From Mesorhizobium sp. YC-39 (GTDB taxonomy: Bacteria > Pseudomonadota > Alphaproteobacteria > Rhizobiales > Rhizobiaceae), in the NCBI RefSeq assembly GCF_025753795.1, contig NZ_JAOWPS010000004.1, positions 682,001 to 746,000 of the forward strand: DNA of 64,000 nt. Reading direction: 5' to 3'. Position 1 is the stretch's first letter; each line of letters starts with the position of its first letter. Positions 17,091 to 25,040 of the stretch are shown here, in pieces. The translations under genes were made by a program, and so were the position numbers. Below the pieces are notes generated by a model, which saw only the letters and a list, made by a program, of their open reading frames with translations, was not told the origin of the DNA and searched no databases.

Positions 17091-17513
17091 ATGGAAAAGC
17101 TTTTTACTGGGATCGCCAACAAGGTCGCCCACCTTTCCGGCATGCCGCTGACATTTGCCATGTGCTGCCTGATCGTTGTGGTCTGGGCGGTAACTGGGCC
17201 GATTTTCGGTTTTTCGGACACCTGGCAGCTCATCATCAACACCGGCACCACGATCATCACTTTCCTGATGGTGTTCCTCATCCAGAACACCCAGAACCGC
17301 GATGGCGCGGCGATCCAGGCGAAGCTAGACGAGCTGATCCGGGTCAGCGAAGGTCACAACCACTTCATCGGCATCGAACATTTGACCGAAACCGAGGTCG
17401 AGGAGATTCGCGACAAATGCGAACGCGCGGCAAAACGGCATGACCGGGAGATCGCCGAGATGGCCAAGAAGACCGCAGCGCAAAAGCGCGGCTCGAAAAA
17501 GCAGGCTGCCTGA
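17091..17513 (+). CDS. Low-affinity iron permease family membrane protein
   Basis: A 140-residue protein with two membrane helices (LTFAMCCLIVVVWAV and IIITFLMVFLIQNTQ-like segments) followed by a charged helical tail. The core TGPIFGFSDTWQLIINTGTT followed by FLMVFLIQNTQNRD is diagnostic for the Iron_permease Pfam family (PF04120). Despite the name, iron transport is not established for bacterial members. A stress-type promoter upstream suggests induction in stationary phase or osmotic stress. It converges on the SDR gene, 10 bases away. Confidence 0.85.
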   Translation: MEKLFTGIANKVAHLSGMPLTFAMCCLIVVVWAVTGPIFGFSDTWQLIINTGTTIITFLMVFLIQNTQNRDGAAIQAKLDELIRVSEGHNHFIGIEHLTETEVEEIRDKCERAAKRHDREIAEMAKKTAAQKRGSKKQAA

Positions 17514-17522
17514 GCCTGGAAT

Positions 17523-18389
17523 TCAGCGCTTCATGAATGCCGCGAAAGCGTTGGCGTGATCCGGATGCCAGCGCGAGAGAGCAGGGCGGTTCTCGATGAT
17601 GTCGCCGATCGCCCAGGCCATACGCTTTTCGTCCATCGGCCGCGTCGCCTCATTGTCCGGACACAGAATGTAGAAGTCGCCGTGCATCAGCGATGCCAGC
17701 ATGAAGTCGATGACTTGCTCGCCGGTCCAGGCGCCGGCCGGCTTTTGCGTCGCCCCTTCGGTCAGGCCGGTATAGGTAAAACCCGGGATGAGCAGATGCG
17801 CCGACAGATGGGCGCCAAGCTCGTTGCGCAGCGCATGCGCCAGGCCTTCGGTGAACGTCTTCACGGCCGATTTGGAGACGTTGTAGGCAAGATTTCCGGG
17901 CGGCGTGGTGATGCCTTGCTTGGAGCCGGTGTTGATGATCAGGCCGGGGTTGCCGGCCGCCAGCATGCGCGGTGCGAACGCTTCGACACCATGGACGACG
18001 CCCCAATAATTGATGTCCAGCAGCCGCTTCCAGGCACCGCGGTTCTCCCAGGGTTTGCCGGGATTGTTGCCGACGCCGGCATTGTTCATCAGCAACGACA
18101 CGGCGCCGAAGGCGCCGAATGCCTTTTCTGCCAGCCGGTCGACTTCGTCTGCCTTGGAGACGTCGGTCGGGACTGCAAGCACGGTGTCGTCACCGCCGAT
18201 GGCGGCGACGGCGCCGGTGGCTTCGTCGAGACGCGCGCCGCCAATATCGGCCAGCACGATCTTCATTCCCAGCGACGCCAGCCGCCTGGCCGCGGCAAGG
18301 CCGATGCCGCTGGCCCCGCCGGTGATGACGGCGACATTGCCAGAGGCAAGAGCGGGCAAGGTGGTCTGAATTTCGGCGTCGGTGGTCAT
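17523..18389 (-). CDS. SDR family oxidoreductase
   Basis: Classical short-chain dehydrogenase, 288 residues, slightly long. The cofactor motif TGGASGIG lies near residue 22, NNAGVG near 100, Ser in INTGSKQG and YxxxK in YNVSK near 165-169. The C-terminal extension with GAWTGEQVIDFMLASLMHGD followed by YILCPDNE is typical of a proteobacterial SDR subgroup acting on unknown substrates. ATG 18389 follows AGAGGATC; an upstream in-frame extension lacks a ribosome site and was rejected. Divergent from the small gene at 18490. Confidence 0.9.
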   Translation of the reverse strand: MTTDAEIQTTLPALASGNVAVITGGASGIGLAAARRLASLGMKIVLADIGGARLDEATGAVAAIGGDDTVLAVPTDVSKADEVDRLAEKAFGAFGAVSLLMNNAGVGNNPGKPWENRGAWKRLLDINYWGVVHGVEAFAPRMLAAGNPGLIINTGSKQGITTPPGNLAYNVSKSAVKTFTEGLAHALRNELGAHLSAHLLIPGFTYTGLTEGATQKPAGAWTGEQVIDFMLASLMHGDFYILCPDNEATRPMDEKRMAWAIGDIIENRPALSRWHPDHANAFAAFMKR

Positions 18390-18489
18390 GGGTGATCCTC
18401 TTTCAAGCTGCGCAGAACTTAGCGCGGCAAGATGCCCATGCAAGCCTGCTTCGACGCGTTTGGGTTGACCGCGTCGGCGGGCGCTGCGC

Positions 18490-18801
18490 ATGCTGCCGGT
18501 GAAAGAGGAGATTTGCCGATTGACCGACTGGATCGAGATCCTGAAGCAGCAGACCGCCACCGGCGATCAGATGGGCCGAGAGGTGCCGCAGATGCTGGCC
18601 AATCCCGATATCACCGAGGCGCAAGTGAAGACGCTGTTTTCGGCACTCGAAAAACAGGCGGAATTCGTCGAGAAGCTGCGCATGGCGCTGGAGAAATTCG
18701 GCCATGATTTCTCTGTGATCAAGGCCGCCGAGCGGCTGGAGGAGCGCTATGCTGATCTTGCGGCCTCGGTGGCGGAGAAGCTGAAGGCGATGCGCGGCTA
18801 G
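18490..18801 (+). CDS. Small hypothetical helical protein
   Basis: A 103-residue, almost entirely alpha-helical protein with heptad-like spacing (LEKQAEFVEKLRMALEKFG and LEERYADLAASVAEKLKAMR). No family recognised. The start at ATG 18490 is tentative; GTG 18499 is equally possible. GC-rich third positions and the location between a divergent gene and a terminating repeat support it as a real gene. Confidence 0.55.
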   Translation: MLPVKEEICRLTDWIEILKQQTATGDQMGREVPQMLANPDITEAQVKTLFSALEKQAEFVEKLRMALEKFGHDFSVIKAAERLEERYADLAASVAEKLKAMRG

Positions 18802-18922
18802 AGCAGGATGAATCGAAGTTGAATCGGTCATCCTGCTCTGGGTCTTTGTTTTTTCGCATGATCTTGTCCGAAAAGTCTGCAACTTTTTGCTTCGCCGACC
18901 TTCGGTTCGGGATCATGCTCTA
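18802..18922. repeat. Rhizobial palindromic intergenic repeat, copy B
   Basis: Two linked palindromes. GAGCAGGATG pairs with CATCCTGCTC (18803-18838), then GCATGATCTTGTCCGAAAA pairs imperfectly with TTCGGTTCGGGATCATGC. This is the common rhizobial pattern and shares GACCTTCGGTTCGG with the copy at 13478. Its right end supplies the stop codon of the DUF930 gene, between convergent genes, so it may terminate both. Confidence 0.75.
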
Positions 18923-20014
18923 GCGAATAGGTAGTCCAAGGCCGGCCCATTCGTCGGGCGGGATCGTAGGTCCGACACGGGAGGTAAAGGACAAGACTCT
19001 CGTCGCATCGGTATCGACCTCGCACCGGAAGCTCAGACGATACCATGTTGCAGCTGCATGGAACGCAGCCTGCGGAACATCGAGGACATTGCCCACCTTC
19101 AGCGGAACAAGTGGCACCAGGTCAGGAAAATAAGAGGCCTCCTGTAATTGTTGCTGCAACGCGCTGGCGCAAAGTCTGGCAGCTCGCTGGCCGCGTGGCA
19201 TTCCGGCGATCGAGGTCGTAGCCAGCACATCGCCGGTGGCTTCTTGCGAATAGAGCCTGCGAACACCCGGAAGGCCCGAATAGTTGCGTGCGTTCGTGGA
19301 GCTTGGCCTCTTGGCGCCAGCGCTTCCGGACTTCGTGACCTTTGCAGGGCTGGGGTTCGGCGTATTTGCGGGTCTGGGCCGGGGGGCTTCGGCCGACGTA
19401 GGAAGCTCGATCTCATCGTCGCTACCGGGAGCAGCCAACGGCATTGGTGCTGTTTGCTTGTCGGCTTGCGTTCCCGCCTCCTGTTTGTCAGTCTCCTGTT
19501 TGTCTACGTTCCGGGCTGATGGTGCCTGCTTCTGCTGTGTGGGCTCGGCGATTGCCGAGTTGTCGCCGGTCTTGGCTGAATCCGCCTGCTCCTCGGCCTT
19601 TGGCATGACAGGCTGCTTCAAATCGTCATTCTTGGCCGGTGACGGCGCGTTGTCTTGAGGGCTGCCCCCATCCAGGGACTTCCTGGGGCCGGTATCCTTC
19701 TCGCCGAACTGAAAAACAGGCTTCAGGATCTCGATTGGCGGCGGCTTGCGCGGCTGCTGTTCCGGCGCAGGCGGCTTTTCAACTTTCTGCTCGGGCGGCT
19801 TTTCGACTTTGGGAGCCTTTGGGGGAGCAGGTTTCGGCTTTGGCTGATCGGGCGGAGGTACGAGCGCGACATTTACCGGTTGCTCCTCCTGCGGCTGTTG
19901 GGGAGGCGTCGACAGGCCGTAGACCAGGAGAGCTGCGATGAGCGCATGCAGGATCAGCGAGGCGGGCAAGCCCCACAGTAAATTCCGATGCCGCTCTCGT
20001 GTCTCGTCCTTCAT
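18920..20014 (-). CDS. TonB-like N-terminus plus DUF930 domain protein
   Basis: A 364-residue single-pass envelope protein. The cytosolic start is followed by one helix (LPASLILHALIAALLVYGL), then a long Pro/Lys/Glu-rich, TonB-like periplasm-spanning linker (about 45-230) and a C-terminal DUF930 domain (AARLCASALQQQLQEASYFP then DLVPL). DUF930 is a rhizobial domain of unknown function. ATG 20014 puts charged residues before the helix; ATG 20047 or TTG 20050 are alternatives and no ribosome site settles it. No ExbBD genes are nearby, so it is unlikely to be a canonical TonB. Confidence 0.8.
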   Translation of the reverse strand: MKDETRERHRNLLWGLPASLILHALIAALLVYGLSTPPQQPQEEQPVNVALVPPPDQPKPKPAPPKAPKVEKPPEQKVEKPPAPEQQPRKPPPIEILKPVFQFGEKDTGPRKSLDGGSPQDNAPSPAKNDDLKQPVMPKAEEQADSAKTGDNSAIAEPTQQKQAPSARNVDKQETDKQEAGTQADKQTAPMPLAAPGSDDEIELPTSAEAPRPRPANTPNPSPAKVTKSGSAGAKRPSSTNARNYSGLPGVRRLYSQEATGDVLATTSIAGMPRGQRAARLCASALQQQLQEASYFPDLVPLVPLKVGNVLDVPQAAFHAAATWYRLSFRCEVDTDATRVLSFTSRVGPTIPPDEWAGLGLPIR

Positions 20015-20109
20015 CTTAACCGATGTGGAGTGAAATAGCGGCGGCATCAAGCATGAGCGTGGGAGTGGCGCGATTTAGCCGCTGGACAGGTGGGGCAAAC
20101 CCTCCGGAT

Positions 20110-20685
20110 CTATTTCTCGATCATCCGCTCGAATCGCCTGTCTGGAACGAACCAGACGAGAGCAACCAGGACGTAGATGGCGACGCCGATCCACTGGTTG
20201 ACGAAGGTGAGCAGGACACCGGCAATGTAAAGTGCCAGCGAAATCTTGCCCTTGCTGTCGTGGCCGACGGCTCTTGCGAAGGTCGTGTCGGCGCCATGCA
20301 GGTGGCGCAGCTTGCTGACCAGGATCGTGTAGGCGACCGCGCAAAGGACAAGGTCGACGCCGTAAACAGCGACCGGCACCGGCGCGAAGTGGTTTTCGCC
20401 CATGAAGGCGGTTGTCACCGGCATAAGCGACAGCCAGAACAGAAGGTTGAGGTTTGCCCACAAGACGCCACCGTCGACGCGCTGCACGGTGTGGAACATG
20501 TTGTGGAGATTGTTCCAGTAAATGCCGACATTGATGAAAGACAGGACATAGCTGAAGAAAACGGGCCATAGCGGCGCCAGGGTGGAAAAATCCTCGCCAT
20601 GCGGCACCTTCAGTTCCAGCACCATGATGGTGATGATGATGGCGACGACGCCATCGGTGAATGCCTCGACCCTGCCTTTGCCCAT
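20110..20685 (-). CDS. TMEM175/DUF1211 family potassium-channel-like protein
   Basis: A 191-residue membrane protein with about six helices. The N-terminal RVEAFTDGVVAIIITIMVLE is the conserved RxxxFSD-type helix of the TMEM175 (DUF1211) family, here with T for S. Bacterial members are potassium-selective leak channels in which this helix lines the pore. Length is normal for a single-repeat bacterial protein, which would act as a tetramer. Alone on its strand; upstream of it lies the start of the MATE tail. Confidence 0.88.
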   Translation of the reverse strand: MGKGRVEAFTDGVVAIIITIMVLELKVPHGEDFSTLAPLWPVFFSYVLSFINVGIYWNNLHNMFHTVQRVDGGVLWANLNLLFWLSLMPVTTAFMGENHFAPVPVAVYGVDLVLCAVAYTILVSKLRHLHGADTTFARAVGHDSKGKISLALYIAGVLLTFVNQWIGVAIYVLVALVWFVPDRRFERMIEK

Positions 20686-20746
20686 GATTTTCCCCCGCTG
20701 CGCCTAGTCCAGTCTAGAGTCCATGTCGGAGGAAAGGCGGCGGATT

Positions 20747-22219
20747 TCAGCCATTCGGCGTCTCGGGTGCCATGTTGGCGCGCTCGCGCGGCACGCCGAG
20801 GCCGGTGTCAGGCGGTTCACCTGCTGCCGGCCTGTCCTCGATCATGTGCATGGTGCGCCAGCGGCCGAAGCGATAATAGGCGGCGGCGAGCAGGAGCGAG
20901 GTTAGCGAGCCGGCGGGAAAGCTCCACCACAGCGCTTCCTCGCCGATGACGCTCCGGAAGAAATAGGCAAAGCCGGTGCGCACGATCAGCACCGAGATCA
21001 CCAGAATGATCAGCGGCGGCATCACAGCACCGGTGGCGCGCACTGTGGCGAAGAGCACGATCGTGATGCCGAACAGGATAAACGACCAGGACGCGACATT
21101 GTTGATGTGGGCGGCGATGTCGATGGCAGCGCTGTCGCTGCTGAGGAACAGGCTGAGCACCGGGCGGTCGAAGACGAACAGCAACGCGACCAGCGCGCCG
21201 GTCAGCACCAGGTTGAAGCCGACGCCGGACATGGCGATGTGGCCGATCCGGTCCCAGCGGCCGGCGCCGACGTTTTGCGCCGCCATCGAGGAGACCGCGG
21301 CGCCGATCGCCAGCGCCGGCATCTGGATATAGGTCCAGAGCTGGGCCGCGATGCCGTAGGCCGCCGCGACCCGCGAGCCGTAGGAATTGACCATGCCCAT
21401 CACTGTCAGCGCCGCGACCGAGATGACGATCATCTGCAGGCCCATCGGTACGCCCTTGAAGACGACGATGCGCAGCAGCGCCGGGTCCGGCCGCAGCAGG
21501 GCGAGGTCGGCGCCGGCCAGCCGCAGCGGGTGCTTGCGCGCATAGAGCACGGCGAGAATAGCGATGACGCTCACCGTCTGGCCGATCAGCGTCGCGGTCG
21601 CAGATCCGGCGATGCCGAGCTCGGGGAACGGGCCGATGCCGCGGATGAGCAGCGGGTTCAAGACGATGTCTAGCACGACGGCCAGCGCCATGAAGACAAA
21701 CGGCGTGCGCGAATCGCCGGCGCCACGCAGCACCGTCATGACGAAGGAGAGCAGGTTCATCATCGGCACGGCGAGGAAGATGATGCGCAAATAGGAACGG
21801 GCGAGCGGCAAGGCATCGGCCGGCGTGCTGAGCGCGTTAAGGATGGCGTCGACCCAGATCCAGCCGCAGACCGCGAACACCACCGAGACGGCAAAGAAGA
21901 AGGTGGCGCTGGTGCCGACGATGCGCCGGGCCTCCGGCAGATTGCGGGCACCGACCGATTGCGCGACCAGGATGGTGGCCGCCATGCCGATGCCGAAAAC
22001 CGTGCCGAGGATGAGGAACAGAACGAGGTTGGCGTTGGAGGTCGCCGTCAACGCCGCCTCGCCGAGGAAGCGGCCGACCCAGACGGCATTGATCGAACCG
22101 TTCAGCGATTGCAGTACGTTGGACCCGAGCACCGGCAGCGCGAACAGCAAAAGCGTGTGTGGGATCGGGCCACTGATGAGGTCGCCGGTGCGCCGGCGCG
22201 TGGGCATCTTCTCGTCCAT
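20747..22219 (-). CDS. MATE family efflux transporter
   Basis: Multidrug and toxin extrusion exporter of 490 residues with about 12 helices in two related halves (HTLLLFALPVLGSNVLQSLN at 20 and RIVVFKGVPMGLQMIVISVA near 255). The family features GTVFGIGMAATILVAQSVGA and VGAGRWDRI are present. It likely couples export of cationic or organic compounds to proton or sodium entry. The start could also be the Met at residue 5. A hairpin between it and the upstream phytase-like gene suggests its own promoter. Confidence 0.92.
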   Translation of the reverse strand: MDEKMPTRRRTGDLISGPIPHTLLLFALPVLGSNVLQSLNGSINAVWVGRFLGEAALTATSNANLVLFLILGTVFGIGMAATILVAQSVGARNLPEARRIVGTSATFFFAVSVVFAVCGWIWVDAILNALSTPADALPLARSYLRIIFLAVPMMNLLSFVMTVLRGAGDSRTPFVFMALAVVLDIVLNPLLIRGIGPFPELGIAGSATATLIGQTVSVIAILAVLYARKHPLRLAGADLALLRPDPALLRIVVFKGVPMGLQMIVISVAALTVMGMVNSYGSRVAAAYGIAAQLWTYIQMPALAIGAAVSSMAAQNVGAGRWDRIGHIAMSGVGFNLVLTGALVALLFVFDRPVLSLFLSSDSAAIDIAAHINNVASWSFILFGITIVLFATVRATGAVMPPLIILVISVLIVRTGFAYFFRSVIGEEALWWSFPAGSLTSLLLAAAYYRFGRWRTMHMIEDRPAAGEPPDTGLGVPRERANMAPETPNG

Positions 22220-22247
22220 GGCGGGCAGCTCGGCAAAAGGCTCAACT

Positions 22248-22282
22248 GAAACAGGCCCGCGATGATATCGCAGGCCTGTTTC
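22248..22282 (-). terminator. Hairpin terminator after the phytase-like gene
   Basis: On the minus strand GAAACAGGCCTGCGAT pairs with ATCGCGGGCCTGTTTC across a three-base loop, with one wobble. It follows the stop at 22332 by 50 bases and precedes the MATE start at 22219. The 3' arm ends in TTTC, a short T-run. Confidence 0.65.
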
Positions 22283-22331
22283 CTATGCACCTTTTCCGGC
22301 CAGGGCGGGTGCACCCGCCGGCATGGCGGAG

Positions 22332-23813
22332 CTAGTTCGCGACGAGGCTGTTTCCCGAAAGGCCGGGCAGCGTCACCTGATAGACCAGGAACATGGTGTC
22401 GACATCGGCACCGTCTTCAGCCTTGTAGGGCGCGCCGACCTGGAAACCGTCCTGGGTCATGAAGTCGTTGTCGTTGGCAACGAACAGGAAATAGTCGTTG
22501 GGCAGCTTCGGATCGAGCACGCTGACCAGCGACATGGCTTCCCATTTCTCCGACAGGTTATCCTTGTCGTTCGGCTTGCCATTGTGCAGGCCGAAGCGGC
22601 CAAGTTCGGCCTTGTCGTTGAGGTCGATGAACGGCGTCAGCTTGGCCGGCGTCACCGACGGGTCGGGCACGCCCTTGGGCGCCACCGGTTTGTCGGCGGC
22701 GTCGAAGGCGCCACCGGCGATGTCCGTCGCGGCGGAGAGATCAACGATGTCGATCTTGCGATAGAGCGACTCGTCGCCCTTCAAGCCCTGGCCGTTACCG
22801 CTGTCGCGCGCCAGCATCAGGAAGGTCTTGTCGGACAGCGCGACGATCTCGCTTTGTGCCGCAACCTTGGTCTTGTCCTTAGCATCCTTGAACACCGGCA
22901 GCGGCACGACATATTCATGCACCAGCTTGAGGTGGCCGAGGTCCGAAGCGTCGTAGACCAGGGCGCGGGTGTTCTGGCGCGTCGCCGGCGAGTCGCCGCC
23001 GTCCTGCCTCGGCGCCGATTGCAGCACCGCGATCAGGAACTTGCCGTCCGGCGTCATCGCCATGCCTTCGAGGCCCTGGTTGTTCTGGCGGCCGGTTTCG
23101 GGATCCTTCGGATCGGGCTCGGCGGCACCCGGGCCCGGATTGTCCGAGGCAAAATTCGGTTTGCCATGGCGCGTCGGCACCAGGGCGGCCGGCGGCTGCG
23201 TGGCCGACATCAGATGGCCATCGGCCGAGAAACGGTAAATGTTCGGGCCGTATTCGTCGGAGATGAACATGGTGCCGTCTGGCAGCCGCACGATCGCCTC
23301 GTTGTCGAGCGCCAGCTTGCCATTGTCGGCCTGCGGCAGCATCGGCATGTCGCCGCTTGCTGCGCGCACGCCGTTGAGCGGGTCGAGGCCGGTTGCGCCG
23401 GCATTCTTGTCGTCGGTGAGCAGCATGGTGTCGGCGAGAGTAGCCTTTAGGCCCGACTGTTCCTGGCCAGCAGCGGGTGCTGCGCCAGGTGCTACGGGCG
23501 CAAGCTCGATGGTGATGGTGTTGAGGCGCGGCCGGTAGTCAGTGGTGCCGACGACATTGTAGCCGCGATCCGGCAGCAGCCAGAGCGAACCCTTGTAGCC
23601 GGTGGCGTCATGCGTCCAGCCCTTGGCGTCGATCGACATGCCGGAGCCGGAGCCGAAGGTCTCGCCGAACTTGTCCTTCTGGCTGGCCGGAATGCGGCCG
23701 ACGCCGACCAGTCCCTTGTTGACATAGGCGGTGCCGTCGGCGAGCGCCGGGGTGAGGGCGGTGAACAAAGCGAGCGCGACGCCGAGCGAGGCGGTTCGGT
23801 ACAGATTTGTCAT
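22332..23813 (-). CDS. Secreted esterase-like phytase-family protein
   Basis: A 493-residue exported protein with a signal peptide (LGVALALFTALTPALA-D) and a beta-propeller of the phytase-like/esterase-like Pfam family (PF13449). Characteristic segments are GMSIDAKGWTHDATG then WLLPDRGYN, DNEAIVRLPDGTMFISDEYG and NQGLEGMAMTPDG. Related proteins hydrolyse phosphate esters or sense extracytoplasmic ligands; activity here is not proven. ATG 23813 is supported by AAGGGGATATCC. Probably periplasmic. Confidence 0.85.
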   Translation of the reverse strand: MTNLYRTASLGVALALFTALTPALADGTAYVNKGLVGVGRIPASQKDKFGETFGSGSGMSIDAKGWTHDATGYKGSLWLLPDRGYNVVGTTDYRPRLNTITIELAPVAPGAAPAAGQEQSGLKATLADTMLLTDDKNAGATGLDPLNGVRAASGDMPMLPQADNGKLALDNEAIVRLPDGTMFISDEYGPNIYRFSADGHLMSATQPPAALVPTRHGKPNFASDNPGPGAAEPDPKDPETGRQNNQGLEGMAMTPDGKFLIAVLQSAPRQDGGDSPATRQNTRALVYDASDLGHLKLVHEYVVPLPVFKDAKDKTKVAAQSEIVALSDKTFLMLARDSGNGQGLKGDESLYRKIDIVDLSAATDIAGGAFDAADKPVAPKGVPDPSVTPAKLTPFIDLNDKAELGRFGLHNGKPNDKDNLSEKWEAMSLVSVLDPKLPNDYFLFVANDNDFMTQDGFQVGAPYKAEDGADVDTMFLVYQVTLPGLSGNSLVAN

Positions 23814-24014
23814 GGATATCCCCTTTGTGACGAAGCGTGCCGGAGCGGGCGCAACCTTTACAGGGCGTCGCATCGATGATGCGCCCTTCCACAGAGCGGT
23901 CTAGGACGCGAACATGATACTTGCGTGACAGGAGGCGCTTGTTCCTATCCGGCAGAACGGGCGAGGGGCATCGGCGCCCTTCCGCATACTTTTGGCTGTT
24001 GCCGGTAGCTGCCT

Positions 24015-24716
24015 TCACCCTCGCGGGTACAGATATCCCGCCCCACGGATCGTCTTGATCAGCTCCGGCTTGGTCGGATCCTTTTCGAGCCGGCGGCGCA
24101 GCCGGGTGATGCGGCTGTCGATGCTGCGATCAAAGGGTTCATCGCCCCTTGGCGGTGCAAGGTTGAGCAGTTCGTCGCGACCGATGACCTGACCGGGCCG
24201 GGTGGCGAAAGCCGCCACCAGATCAAGCTCCATCGGCGTAAGCGATATTGTCCGGCCTTCTGCATCGCTGAGGTCTCGCCGATCCGCATCGAACACATAG
24301 GTCCCGAAGGCGAAATGCCGGGCGGGCAGCACGCCTGCATTGTTCGCGCGCTTTGGCCTGCGCCTGCGCAGCACCGCGGCGATCCGCGCTTCCAGCTCGA
24401 CCGGAGCAAAGGGTTTTGCGAGATAGTCGTCCGCGCCGACTTCGAGGCCTGCCACCTTGTCGAAGACTGAATCGGCTCCCGTCAGCATCAGAATGCCGGT
24501 GTCGTGATGCTCGCGCAGCCAGCGGGCCAGGCTGAAGCCGTTCTCACCCGGCATGTTGAGATCGAGAACGACAAGATCGGGTTTCGTCGCCGCGATGGCT
24601 TCGCGCAATTCGGCGCCGCCGGATGCCGTGCGTATCTGATAGCCTTTCGCCTGCAAATAGTCGGCGATCATGAAAGCCACGTCGGTCTCGTCGTCTACGA
24701 CAATGATGTCGGCCAT
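24015..24716 (-). CDS. OmpR-family response regulator
   Basis: A 233-residue two-domain regulator. The receiver (1-120) has acidic pocket DD at 8-9, phospho-acceptor Asp52 in VVLDLNMPG and the conserved Lys in YLAKPFAP. The C-terminal winged helix ends with SIDSRITRLRRRLEKDPTKP and IRGAGYLYPRG. ATG 24716 was chosen since an upstream extension has no family similarity. It is divergent from the hybrid kinase at 25041 and could be one of its two outputs. Confidence 0.93.
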   Translation of the reverse strand: MADIIVVDDETDVAFMIADYLQAKGYQIRTASGGAELREAIAATKPDLVVLDLNMPGENGFSLARWLREHHDTGILMLTGADSVFDKVAGLEVGADDYLAKPFAPVELEARIAAVLRRRRPKRANNAGVLPARHFAFGTYVFDADRRDLSDAEGRTISLTPMELDLVAAFATRPGQVIGRDELLNLAPPRGDEPFDRSIDSRITRLRRRLEKDPTKPELIKTIRGAGYLYPRG

Positions 24717-25040
24717 GCGTTCCCCCGCGGCGAGCGACGCGCCAAAGGTACAGGGCATTCGCCGCGGGTCAACCGCGGGGATGGCCTGCCTGCCTGCGAT
24801 TTCGGGTCGGCTCGACACAATTGAAACAATGGAAGCCGAGAAAACCGGCTCGCGGCATCATGGCGACATCGTTGTGAAACGTCGGTGCCGTTGTCTGTCC
24901 AACAACGTCGAAGCGACGGAGCACGCGTTGCCCACGTCCTCGCGCGATCGTCGACTTGACAGGCCGGGGCCTGATCAGTCCACTGGCCGGCACGGAAACA
25001 GAACCGTCGCGACGGCGCATCCGTCTGTGGAGATCTCGCC
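24717..25040. other. Divergent intergenic region with shared 15-base motif
   Basis: This 324-base gap separates the divergent response regulator and hybrid kinase genes and holds no plausible gene. It contains CACAATTGAAACAAT at 24816-24830, nearly identical to a site at 29186-29200 before the NSLTS-repeat gene. GTGGAGA at 25026-25032 is the ribosome site of the kinase. Confidence 0.6.
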
